Position numbers and translations under genes: made by a program
Shown here: in pieces, positions 10,482-18,537 of the stretch
How positions within the stretch are numbered: position 1 is the first letter of the stretch
Layout of the letters: each line of letters begins with the position of its first letter
The notes under the pieces: generated by a model
The model's database searches: none
The model's input: only the letters and a program-made list of their open reading frames with translations
What the model was told of the DNA's origin: nothing
From: Pseudomonadota bacterium
GTDB lineage: Bacteria > Pseudomonadota > Gammaproteobacteria > Acidiferrobacterales > Acidiferrobacteraceae
Direction: 5' to 3'
Assembly: GCA_021784755.1 (NCBI GenBank)
Contig: JAJYHM010000049.1
Span: forward strand, 23,685-87,684
DNA: 64,000 bases

Positions 10482-10970
10482 ATGAAAGCGATACGGAAAT
10501 ACCTGCATAGCTTTTTGCTCATTGAGCTTCTGCAGGGGCTCGCGCTCACGGGCAAGCATTTCTTTGCGCGCAAGATCACGGTGCAATATCCGGATGAGCG
10601 TACGCCGCAGTCACCACGCTTTCGTGGGCTGCACGCTTTGCGGCGCTACCCCAATGGTGAGGAGCGGTGCATTGCCTGCAAACTCTGTGAGGCGGTTTGC
10701 CCGGCGCTTGCCATCACGATCGAGTCCGAGCAGCGCGACGATGGCACGCGCCGTACGACGCGCTACGACATCGATCTCACGAAGTGCATATTCTGTGGGT
10801 TTTGCGAGGAGTCGTGCCCCGTGGATTCGATCGTGGAGACGCGCGTGTTCGATTACCATGGCGAAAGGCGGGGGGATCTCGTTTACACGAAGTCGATGCT
10901 GCTTGCCATAGGCGACAAATACGAAAAAGAGATCGCGGCCGATCGCGCCGCCGATGCGCGATACCGATAG
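10482..10970 (+). CDS. nuoI: NADH-quinone oxidoreductase subunit I
   Basis: This 8Fe ferredoxin-like subunit of complex I has 162 residues. Two [4Fe-4S] motifs are visible, [12 protein letters not shown] and [12 protein letters not shown], holding clusters N6a and N6b. An N-terminal amphipathic stretch is expected to lie on the membrane. Confidence 0.97.
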   Translation: MKAIRKYLHSFLLIELLQGLALTGKHFFARKITVQYPDERTPQSPRFRGLHALRRYPNGEERCIACKLCEAVCPALAITIESEQRDDGTRRTTRYDIDLTKCIFCGFCEESCPVDSIVETRVFDYHGERRGDLVYTKSMLLAIGDKYEKEIAADRAADARYR

Positions 10971-10982
10971 GGGCGGGGGACC

Positions 10983-11594
10983 ATGACGTTCGAAGACGCG
11001 ATCTTCTACTTTTTTGCGGCAGTATTGCTGGGTTCGGCCGCCATGGTCGTCACTATCCGTAACCCCGTGAAGTCGGCGCTGTTCTTGGTGCTGGCCTTCG
11101 TCAGTGCCGCCTGTCTCTGGATGCTCTTGAAGGCCGAATTCCTCGCGATCGTCCTTGTGCTTGTCTACGTCGGGGCGGTCATGGTGCTGTTCTTGTTCGT
11201 TGTGATGATGATCGACGTGAATCTGGCAGTCTTGAGGCAGGGGTTCGCCGATTATCTCCCGGTGGGCGGGCTTGTGGCGGTCCTTATGGTCGCGGAGATC
11301 GCGCTCGCGGTGGGCCCCAAACAATTTGCTGCGGGCCGCCTTGCGCACGCCGCCACCCATGTCGCGCATCCCCATTACAGCAATACGCGCGCGCTCGGCA
11401 TGCTTTTGTATACCACTTACGTTTATCCGTTCGAGATTGCCGCGGTCATTCTGCTGGTTGCCATCATCGCTGCCATTGCGCTGACCATGCGTCGGCGCCC
11501 GGACACCAAGTATCAGGACCCGGCCCGACAGGTCGAGGTGCGGGCCCAGGATCGGATGCGAATCGTTAAGATGCGGACGGAGCCGAAGGCTTGA
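10983..11594 (+). CDS. nuoJ: NADH-quinone oxidoreductase subunit J
   Basis: This membrane subunit of complex I has 203 residues and five predicted helices. The third helix region [16 protein letters not shown] is typical and includes the conserved Tyr/Gly bulge. The charged C-terminal tail after about residue 165 is cytoplasmic. Confidence 0.95.
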   Translation: MTFEDAIFYFFAAVLLGSAAMVVTIRNPVKSALFLVLAFVSAACLWMLLKAEFLAIVLVLVYVGAVMVLFLFVVMMIDVNLAVLRQGFADYLPVGGLVAVLMVAEIALAVGPKQFAAGRLAHAATHVAHPHYSNTRALGMLLYTTYVYPFEIAAVILLVAIIAAIALTMRRRPDTKYQDPARQVEVRAQDRMRIVKMRTEPKA

Positions 11595-11628
11595 CGCCGT
11601 ACATTCTAATAAACGGGGAGAGAGGTCT

Positions 11629-11934
11629 GTGGTTTCACTGTCGCAGTATCTGATCTTGGCGGCGGCGCTCTTTGCGATCGGCGTCGTCGGCATATTTCTC
11701 AACCGCAAGAACCTCGTGGTGTTGCTGATGGCAATCGAGCTCATTTTGCTCGCCGTCAACCTGAATTTCGTGGCCTTCTCGCACTACCTTTGGGGGATGT
11801 CAGGACAGGTCTTCGTCTTCTTCATCCTGACGGTTGCCGCGGCCGAGTCGGCTATTGGTCTGGCCATCCTCATCGTCTTGTTCCGTAATCGTCGCACGAT
11901 CAATGTCGACGATTTCGATACCTTGAAGGGCTAG
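11629..11934 (+). CDS. nuoK: NADH-quinone oxidoreductase subunit K
   Basis: This small antiporter-related membrane subunit has 101 residues and three helices with the conserved membrane glutamates ([11 protein letters not shown] and A-A-E-S-A-I-G-L). The start is GTG 11629, preceded by GGGGAGAGAGG. It ends 4 bp before nuoL. Confidence 0.96.
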   Translation: MVSLSQYLILAAALFAIGVVGIFLNRKNLVVLLMAIELILLAVNLNFVAFSHYLWGMSGQVFVFFILTVAAAESAIGLAILIVLFRNRRTINVDDFDTLKG

Positions 11935-11938
11935 CGCC

Positions 11939-13900
11939 ATGGCCTCCGCGCTTTCGCTGTATGGGGCGATCCCCTTGGCGTGCCTCACGGGCGCCTTGAT
12001 CGCCGGAATTTTCGGCCGGACCTTGGGACCCGTGTGGTCGCACCGCGTCACCATCTTAGGTGTTGCGGTGGCCTTTGCCTTATCGGCGGGATATGCATTG
12101 CCACAGGTGATGTCTGGGCACGACCTGGACGCGACTGTCTATACATGGGGTTATGCCGGCCGCCTTCCGCTGGTCGTGGGCTTCCTGATCGACCCGCTTA
12201 CGGCCCTCATGATGGTGGTGGTCACCTTTGTCTCGCTCATGGTGCACATCTATACCATCGGCTATATGCGCGGTGATCCGGGTTATCAGCGTTTCTTCAG
12301 CTATATATCGCTTTTCACGTTCGCTATGCTGATGCTGGTCATGGCCAACAACTTCATGCAGCTATTCTTCGGTTGGGAAGGCGTGGGTCTCGTTTCCTAC
12401 CTCTTGATCGGTTTTTGGTTCACGCGGGAGTCGGCGATCTTCGCGAGTCTCAAGGCCTTTCTCGTGAATCGGCTGGGTGACTTCGGCTTCATTCTCGGCA
12501 TCGCCGCGATATACACGGTGTTTCATAGCCTGGATTACGCAACGGTGTTTGCGCAGGCGCCCGCGGCCATCCATGCCAAGCTGTGGCTCAGCAATCACGA
12601 TTCCTGGAGCATGCTGACTGTCATCTGCGTACTCCTGTTCATCGGCGCCATGGGGAAGTCGGCGCAGATGCCGCTCCATGTCTGGCTGCCTGACTCCATG
12701 GAGGGCCCCACGCCGATATCGGCCCTCATACACGCCGCCACCATGGTTACGGCCGGCATCTTTATGGTCGCGCGGATGTCGCCGCTTTTCGAACTGTCCC
12801 CCGTGGCGCGCGATGTGGTGCTGTTGGTGGGGGCGTCGACCGCCTTTTTCATGGCCTTGCTTGGCATGGTGCAGACTGATATCAAGCGTGTCATCGCCTA
12901 TTCGACGCTTTCCCAGTTGGGTTACATGACTGCGGCACTTGGCGCGTCGGCCTACGCGGTGGCCATTTTTCATCTCGTGACGCACGCGTTTTTCAAGGCC
13001 TTGCTGTTCCTTGCGGCGGGGTCGGTCATTATTGCGCTGCATCATGAACAGGACCTGCGCAAGATGGGCGGTCTGCGGCGTTACATGCCTATCACCTTCG
13101 CCGCCACCTGGGTCGGTTCTCTGGCGCTCGCCGGCATCCCACCTTTCGCGGGTTTCTTCTCCAAGGATGCGATCATAGACGCGGTGGCGCATTCGACGCT
13201 CCCGGGTGCTGACTACGCCTTTGTGGCGGTGCTCGCAGGTGTGTTTGTGACGGCGTTCTACACCTTCCGTATGCTGTTCCTGGCCTTTTATGGGGAGCCG
13301 CGCATGGATGCCCACGCCCGTCACCATCTGCGCGAGTCGCCATGGGTCGTCACGGTGCCGCTTATAGTGCTTGCCATTCCCTCGGCTCTAGCTGGCATCG
13401 TGCTTATGAGGCCGCTGCTCTTTGGGCACTTTTTCCGTGGCTCCCTGTATGTGCGGCCCGCGGATAATCCCTTGCTGCGCATGGCCCCCCACTATCATGG
13501 GGTGTGGGCCTTCATTGCGGCAGCCTTCGTGTCGCCGCCCCTGTATCTGGCGCTCGCGGGCATCGCAACGGCTTGGTACATGTATATCCTAAGACCCGAA
13601 TTGCCCGCGCAGATGGCGCGGCGCCTGCATATCCTCTACGCCATCCTGCGCGCCAAGTACGGGTTCGATGAGATCTATGAACAAGGCGCCACGCGCGCCG
13701 CGCGCGCCGTGGGCCGTTTCCTCTGGCGCGTAGGCGACGTGCAGATCATAGACGGCACCATGGTGAACGGCACCGCGCGTCTCATTGGACGCATCGCGGC
13801 CTGGGGACGGCGCCTCCAGTCCGGTTACATCTATCATTACGCGTTTGCGGTCATTCTGGGCCTCTTCGTGTTAATGACGTTCTTCTTGCACCACGGATAA
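11939..13900 (+). CDS. nuoL: NADH-quinone oxidoreductase subunit L
   Basis: This distal antiporter-like, proton-pumping subunit has 653 residues. Key membrane residues are in W-E-G-V-G-L-V-S-Y-L-L-I-G-F-W and in the M-G-K-S-A-Q-M-P-L-H-V-W-L-P-D-S-M-E-G-P-T-P region. The C-terminal part holds the long lateral helix that runs along the membrane arm. Confidence 0.97.
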   Translation: MASALSLYGAIPLACLTGALIAGIFGRTLGPVWSHRVTILGVAVAFALSAGYALPQVMSGHDLDATVYTWGYAGRLPLVVGFLIDPLTALMMVVVTFVSLMVHIYTIGYMRGDPGYQRFFSYISLFTFAMLMLVMANNFMQLFFGWEGVGLVSYLLIGFWFTRESAIFASLKAFLVNRLGDFGFILGIAAIYTVFHSLDYATVFAQAPAAIHAKLWLSNHDSWSMLTVICVLLFIGAMGKSAQMPLHVWLPDSMEGPTPISALIHAATMVTAGIFMVARMSPLFELSPVARDVVLLVGASTAFFMALLGMVQTDIKRVIAYSTLSQLGYMTAALGASAYAVAIFHLVTHAFFKALLFLAAGSVIIALHHEQDLRKMGGLRRYMPITFAATWVGSLALAGIPPFAGFFSKDAIIDAVAHSTLPGADYAFVAVLAGVFVTAFYTFRMLFLAFYGEPRMDAHARHHLRESPWVVTVPLIVLAIPSALAGIVLMRPLLFGHFFRGSLYVRPADNPLLRMAPHYHGVWAFIAAAFVSPPLYLALAGIATAWYMYILRPELPAQMARRLHILYAILRAKYGFDEIYEQGATRAARAVGRFLWRVGDVQIIDGTMVNGTARLIGRIAAWGRRLQSGYIYHYAFAVILGLFVLMTFFLHHG

Positions 13901-13908
13901 GGCCTGTC

Positions 13909-15408
13909 ATGATCGACGTCTATCGACACATAGCCCTGAGTATCGCGATCTGGCTGCCTATCGCCACAGGCCTTGTCATCCTAGCCCTGGGCGGCCGTGC
14001 GCCCGGCCTTGTGCGGCCCTTGGGGACGGCGGGCGCGGGGATCACCTTCCTTGCCACCGTGCCGCTCTGGGGGCTCTTTCATGCCCATTCGTTTGCCATG
14101 CAATTCGGCGAGCGCATACCGTGGATACCCGCTTTCCATATCAACTACGCCTTAGGCCTAGACGGTATATCGCTGCCCCTCGTGATGCTCACGAGCTTCA
14201 TAGGCGTGGTCGTCGTGATCGCCGCGGGACCTGCGGTCAAGGAGCGCGTGGCGGAATACTTCGCCGCCTTTCTCATTATGGAAGGGCTCATGATCGGCGT
14301 CTTCTGCGCGCTCGATGCCATGCTCTTCTACGTCTTTTGGGAGGCTATGCTGATTCCGATGTTTTTGATCATCGGCATCTGGGGTGGGCCAAACCGCGTG
14401 TACGCGACCATCAAGTTCTTCTTGTACACCTTTCTCGGATCGGTGCTTATGCTGATCGCCCTTTTGTACCTGCATTTCGAGGCGGGCGAGACCTTCAATA
14501 TCGCGTCTTTCTATCATCTGCCACTCGGAAACACGCCACAAATCCTGATATTTCTGGCCTTCCTGATTGCCTTCGCGGTCAAGATTCCGATGTGGCCTGT
14601 GCATACATGGTTGCCCGACGCCCATGTCGAAGCTCCCACGGGGGGGTCCGTGGTTCTGGCCGCCATTATGCTGAAGATGGGTGCCTACGGATTCGTGCGG
14701 TTCAGCCTGCCCATCGTGCCTGAGGCAAGCCATGAGCTCGCGGGCCTCATGATCACTCTGTCGCTGATCGCTATCGTCTACATAGGTCTGGTTGCGCTCG
14801 TGCAGGACGACATGAAGAAGCTCATCGCCTATTCGTCCATCGCGCACATGGGGTTTGTCACTCTGGGCATCTTCCTCTTCCAGAACATCGCTATGGAAGG
14901 GGCGCTGGTACAGATGATTTCGCACGGTTTCGTGTCGGCGGGCCTGTTTTTGTGCGTAGGCGTCCTCTATGACCGCCTCCATTCGCGCGCCATCCATGAC
15001 TACGGGGGGGTCGCAAACCGCATGCCGATCTTCGCGGCTTTTATGATGCTCTTTGCCATGGCCAATGCCGGACTGCCCGGAACCTCGGGTTTCGTTGGGG
15101 AGTTGTTCGTTATCCTTGGCGCCTTCAAGGCGGATTTCTGGTATGCGGTGCTGGCGGCGACCACGCTCATCTCGGGTGCCGCCTATACGCTTTGGATGTA
15201 TAAGCGGGTGATCTTTGGCGCGGTCACGAAGCCTGCCGTGGCGGGTCTTTCAGACGTCACGGGTCGCGAACTTACGTTCCTCGCCGTGTTAGGCGTCGCC
15301 GTCTTGTTCTTGGGTCTATGGCCGGCGCCTTTGCTCCATGTGATGGCGGCGTCGGTGCATCATCTTTTATTGCGTCCGGGCGTACAGCTCGGCGGCGCGA
15401 CTCCCTAG
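13909..15408 (+). CDS. nuoM: NADH-quinone oxidoreductase subunit M
   Basis: This is the second antiporter-like pump subunit, 499 residues with about 14 helices. The conserved Glu is in F-Y-V-F-W-E-A-M-L-I-P-M and the Lys in V-K-I-P-M-W-P-V-H-T-W-L-P-D-A-H-V-E-A-P-T. It follows nuoL after 8 bp. Confidence 0.97.
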   Translation: MIDVYRHIALSIAIWLPIATGLVILALGGRAPGLVRPLGTAGAGITFLATVPLWGLFHAHSFAMQFGERIPWIPAFHINYALGLDGISLPLVMLTSFIGVVVVIAAGPAVKERVAEYFAAFLIMEGLMIGVFCALDAMLFYVFWEAMLIPMFLIIGIWGGPNRVYATIKFFLYTFLGSVLMLIALLYLHFEAGETFNIASFYHLPLGNTPQILIFLAFLIAFAVKIPMWPVHTWLPDAHVEAPTGGSVVLAAIMLKMGAYGFVRFSLPIVPEASHELAGLMITLSLIAIVYIGLVALVQDDMKKLIAYSSIAHMGFVTLGIFLFQNIAMEGALVQMISHGFVSAGLFLCVGVLYDRLHSRAIHDYGGVANRMPIFAAFMMLFAMANAGLPGTSGFVGELFVILGAFKADFWYAVLAATTLISGAAYTLWMYKRVIFGAVTKPAVAGLSDVTGRELTFLAVLGVAVLFLGLWPAPLLHVMAASVHHLLLRPGVQLGGATP

Positions 15409-15417
15409 GGTGGTACC

Positions 15418-16851
15418 ATGGCGTATATAACACCGGTCTTGCCGGAAATCATCGTTTTGACCATGGCCTGCGTGATCTTGCTTGCGGACCTCTTCTGGAG
15501 GCGACGATTCAAAGGCTTGATGTATGGTGTGTCGCAGGCAACGCTCGTGGGCGCGGGCTTCGCGGCCTACCATATGCTGGGCGATGCGCCCACCGTCATT
15601 TTCCATGGCATGGTGGTGGGCGATCGCTTGAGCGCCATTTTCCAGATCGCCATCTTCATGCTGACGATCGGCGTGCTCGCCTATTCACGCACCTATATCG
15701 CCGAGCGGGGGGTGTTCCGCAGCGAATATTTCGTGCTCGCGCTCACAGGTGTCGTCGGGATGTGCGTCATGGTGAGCGCGGCGCATTTCTTGTCGCTTTA
15801 TCTCGGGCTTGAGCTTTTGTCATTGAGTCTCTACGCGCTCATCGCCATGCAGCGAGACTCCATTGGCGCGACCGAGGCGGCGATGAAGTATTTCGTGCTG
15901 GGCGCGCTGGCATCAGGTCTGTTGCTCTATGGAATGTCTATGCTCTATGGGGCGACCGGCAGTCTGCGCATCACGCAGGTGGCCAGCGTGCTTGCCACGC
16001 TGCCGCCGCACAATCTGGTGGCGACACTGGGGCTCGTTTTCGTGCTCTCGGGGCTCGCCTTCAAGCTCGGGGCGGTACCCTTCCACATGTGGATACCGGA
16101 TGTTTATGAAGGGGCGCCGACTGCGGTGACCTTGTATGTGAGCACGGCACCCAAGGTGGCCGCATTCGCGCTCTTTCTGCGTCTCCTGGTGGAGGGGCTC
16201 CATGGCCTGTCCGGGGCGTGGCAGGAGATGCTCGTCATGCTCGCGGTGCTCTCCATGGGTGTTGGCAACGTCGTTGCCATCGCGCAAACCAATATGAAGC
16301 GCATGCTCGCCTATTCGGCCATTGCTCACATGGGTTTCTTGTTGATGGGGGTCTTGAGTGCGCGTGTCGGCGGCTATGCCGACGCCCTGTTCTACGCCCT
16401 TGTCTACGCTTTCATGAGCCTCGGGGCTTTCGGTATCATCATTCTGCTCTCGCGCAAAGGTTTCGAGGCCGAGCGCCTGGAGGATCTGCGTGGCCTCCAT
16501 CGGCGAAGTCCTTGGTACGCTTGGATGATGTTGTTGTTCATGTTCTCGATGGCGGGCATCCCGCCGACCATCGGCTTCTATGCCAAGCTCGCCGTGATCC
16601 AGGCGGCGGTGAGCGCCGGCTTCTACGGACTTGCGGTGGTCGCGGTGCTGTTCTCGGTGATAGGCGCCTTTTATTACTTGCGCATCGTGAAGCTCATGTT
16701 CTTCGACGCCCCCGTGGACGCCGCCCCACTGCGCAAGGCGGGTGACCTCCGGTGGCTCTTGAGCGTCAATGGCGTGGCCATGTTGTTAGCAGCGCCGTGG
16801 GCCGGGACGCTCATTGCCATCTGCCGCGCAGCGGTACGCGGCCTACCCTAG
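15418..16851 (+). CDS. nuoN: NADH-quinone oxidoreductase subunit N
   Basis: This third antiporter-like subunit has 477 residues and closes the operon. The conserved Glu lies in Y-L-G-L-E-L-L-S-L-S-L-Y and the Lys region is G-A-V-P-F-H-M-W-I-P-D-V-Y-E-G-A-P-T. A GGGGC/GCCCC hairpin at 16869-16885 follows but has no T run, so I do not call it a terminator. Confidence 0.97.
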   Translation: MAYITPVLPEIIVLTMACVILLADLFWRRRFKGLMYGVSQATLVGAGFAAYHMLGDAPTVIFHGMVVGDRLSAIFQIAIFMLTIGVLAYSRTYIAERGVFRSEYFVLALTGVVGMCVMVSAAHFLSLYLGLELLSLSLYALIAMQRDSIGATEAAMKYFVLGALASGLLLYGMSMLYGATGSLRITQVASVLATLPPHNLVATLGLVFVLSGLAFKLGAVPFHMWIPDVYEGAPTAVTLYVSTAPKVAAFALFLRLLVEGLHGLSGAWQEMLVMLAVLSMGVGNVVAIAQTNMKRMLAYSAIAHMGFLLMGVLSARVGGYADALFYALVYAFMSLGAFGIIILLSRKGFEAERLEDLRGLHRRSPWYAWMMLLFMFSMAGIPPTIGFYAKLAVIQAAVSAGFYGLAVVAVLFSVIGAFYYLRIVKLMFFDAPVDAAPLRKAGDLRWLLSVNGVAMLLAAPWAGTLIAICRAAVRGLP

Positions 16852-17090
16852 GCTGTGCACGCTGACGTGGGGCTTGTGAGGCCCCGGGGGTGGCAGCACA
16901 GGGCACAGGGCCGTCGAGTCCGGGCGGCTGCTATCTCCGCTCTCAGGCGCTGATGTCCCGCAGGCACGTTTTTCGCGCCCCACGGCCCGAGTCGTCCTTA
17001 GGTGTCATCCAGAGGTCACGAAGCGTCTGTACGCTGCCCACGCCCGACCCATTTCGAGTCGCGGTAACCCCCCTTTAAGGAGATGAGCTT

Positions 17091-17546
17091 GTGATAAAGA
17101 GATTGAAGAAGGCGGCCGCACTCGTCTGTCTGGCCACCATGCTCACGCCTTATGCCGTTTCGGCCGAGACCCGCATCCAGTCGGACATCGCCTATAGGCG
17201 CGAATTGATGGCAGCCATGCAATGGAACCTCGTGCGCATCGCTCAGACGCTTCGGCATCAACGGCCCTATGATCCGGCGCGCCTCGCGGCCGAGGGGCAG
17301 GCGCTCGCCGCGCTCGCCGCGCTTCCTTGGGTGGCGTTCGTGCCGGGATCCGATCGCGGGGCGACCAAGGCCAGCGTGCGGATTTGGCGCGAGCCGCGCG
17401 CTTTTGGGGCGGCTGTGACCCGTTTCGAGGCGCTCGCACGGACCCTGGCGCAGGCCACCTCGCAGGGCCCGCTTACGCGCGCGGCGCGTCCACTCGAGCG
17501 CGTGGCGGGCTCGTGTCGGTCCTGTCATCACCGCTTTATTCGTTGA
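17091..17546 (+). CDS. Cytochrome c' family (class II c-type cytochrome)
   Basis: This is an exported haem protein of 151 residues from a GTG start at 17091 behind AAGGAGATG. A signal peptide covers about residues 1-25 (cleavage after V-S-A). The mature part is a helical bundle with the haem site C-R-S-C-H at residues 142-146 close to the C-terminus, as in class II cytochromes c. The N-terminal helix R-R-E-L-M-A-A-M-Q-W-N resembles the part supplying the axial residue. The family binds NO or CO or carries electrons in the periplasm. A cytochrome b561 gene faces it 47 bp away, a likely redox partner. Confidence 0.8.
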   Translation: MIKRLKKAAALVCLATMLTPYAVSAETRIQSDIAYRRELMAAMQWNLVRIAQTLRHQRPYDPARLAAEGQALAALAALPWVAFVPGSDRGATKASVRIWREPRAFGAAVTRFEALARTLAQATSQGPLTRAARPLERVAGSCRSCHHRFIR

Positions 17547-17593
17547 CGGTCGCAGGCTCCGGGCACCGCGCCCGCCGTGGCGGGTGTCCGGAC

Positions 17594-18301
17594 CTAGATC
17601 TGTAGGATGAGCCAAGTGCCAAGCCCGGAGAGCGCCAGTGCAATCAGGCCGACCCAGGGTCGCGCGAAGCTTAGGTGCGGCGCGTCGGCCGGCGTATGCG
17701 TCGATGCCCGTCCGGTGATCATGGGCCGCACGAGATCGTGGCCACCGATCACCCTATGCAGGACCACGGCCGTCACGTGAGTGGCGATGAGTGCGAGGAT
17801 GATGTCAAAATTGAGCTTGTGAATATGGGTCAGGAAGTCGCCTGTGTTCGATCCCACCAGGCCGTTCAGAGGCCCCGATGTCAGGACATCGTCGGTTGCG
17901 AACAGCCCGGTGCCCGCCTGGACCAATAGCGCCACCAGGAAGCCCGCCACCGCCCACCCCCCGAGGGGGTTGTGCCCGTAGGTCGGCTTCACGCCGGAGC
18001 GCCACGATTTTATGTATGCCCAGGTCCGCCGAGGCGAGCATAGGAAGTGCGAGAAGCGCGCGGTCCGGCTTCCCACAAAACCCCATATCAGCCGAAAAAA
18101 AAGCAGCGTCAGTATCGCGTATCCACCCCACATGTGATAGCGGAGGAAGCCGTGCCCCAGATGGGCCGACGCCCACTCCCAGCCCACTAGGACCGCCAAG
18201 GTCCAATGGAATGCCCGCGTCGGCACGTCCCAAATCCGCGGCCGGTCTTGACTGCCAAGCCGGGGGGCCACCTGCGCTTCACGTTTCACGCCAGACTCCA
18301 T
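17594..18301 (-). CDS. Cytochrome b561 family membrane protein
   Basis: This is a di-haem b membrane protein predicted to pass electrons between quinones and periplasmic c-type cytochromes. From ATG 18301 it has 235 residues; ATG 18325 is an alternative start and the open frame runs to 18448. It begins with the family motif I-W-D-V-P-T-R-A-F-H-W, followed by four membrane helices with candidate haem histidines in A-F-H-W, H-M-W-G-G-Y, H-I-H-K-L-N-F-D and A-T-H-V. It converges on the cytochrome c' gene. Confidence 0.8.
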   Translation of the reverse strand: MESGVKREAQVAPRLGSQDRPRIWDVPTRAFHWTLAVLVGWEWASAHLGHGFLRYHMWGGYAILTLLFFRLIWGFVGSRTARFSHFLCSPRRTWAYIKSWRSGVKPTYGHNPLGGWAVAGFLVALLVQAGTGLFATDDVLTSGPLNGLVGSNTGDFLTHIHKLNFDIILALIATHVTAVVLHRVIGGHDLVRPMITGRASTHTPADAPHLSFARPWVGLIALALSGLGTWLILQI

Positions 18302-18349
18302 CTCTCCTTCACGCCAGATTCTCATAAGCCCACCATACGTTAATATCGA

Positions 18350-18371
18350 CATTACCACGAAGGTAGTAATG
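18350..18371. promoter_or_regulatory. Inverted repeat upstream of cytochrome b561
   Basis: CATTAC at 18350-18355 and GTAATG at 18366-18371 are separated by 10 bp. They sit 50 bp upstream of the b561 start and on the TonB-receptor side of the divergent region. It may be a regulator site; none is identified. Confidence 0.25.
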
Positions 18372-18537
18372 ATACCAGATTTTTTGTCGGGAACGATGGT
18401 GTCGGTCGCCGCTCGCATGCCGCCCGCTCTTTGTAAGAATTTCGTCACGAATCGCCGACCGTAATGTCACATGGGTACGGCAGATTAGCGCCATAAAAGT
18501 TCCCGCAACCCAAAAAATAGTGGAGGAAACCTGCACC

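Noticed and set aside
17547..17593. Terminator between cytochrome c' and b561
   Set aside because: CCCGCC/GGCGGG could pair but with only a 2-nt loop and no T run on either strand.
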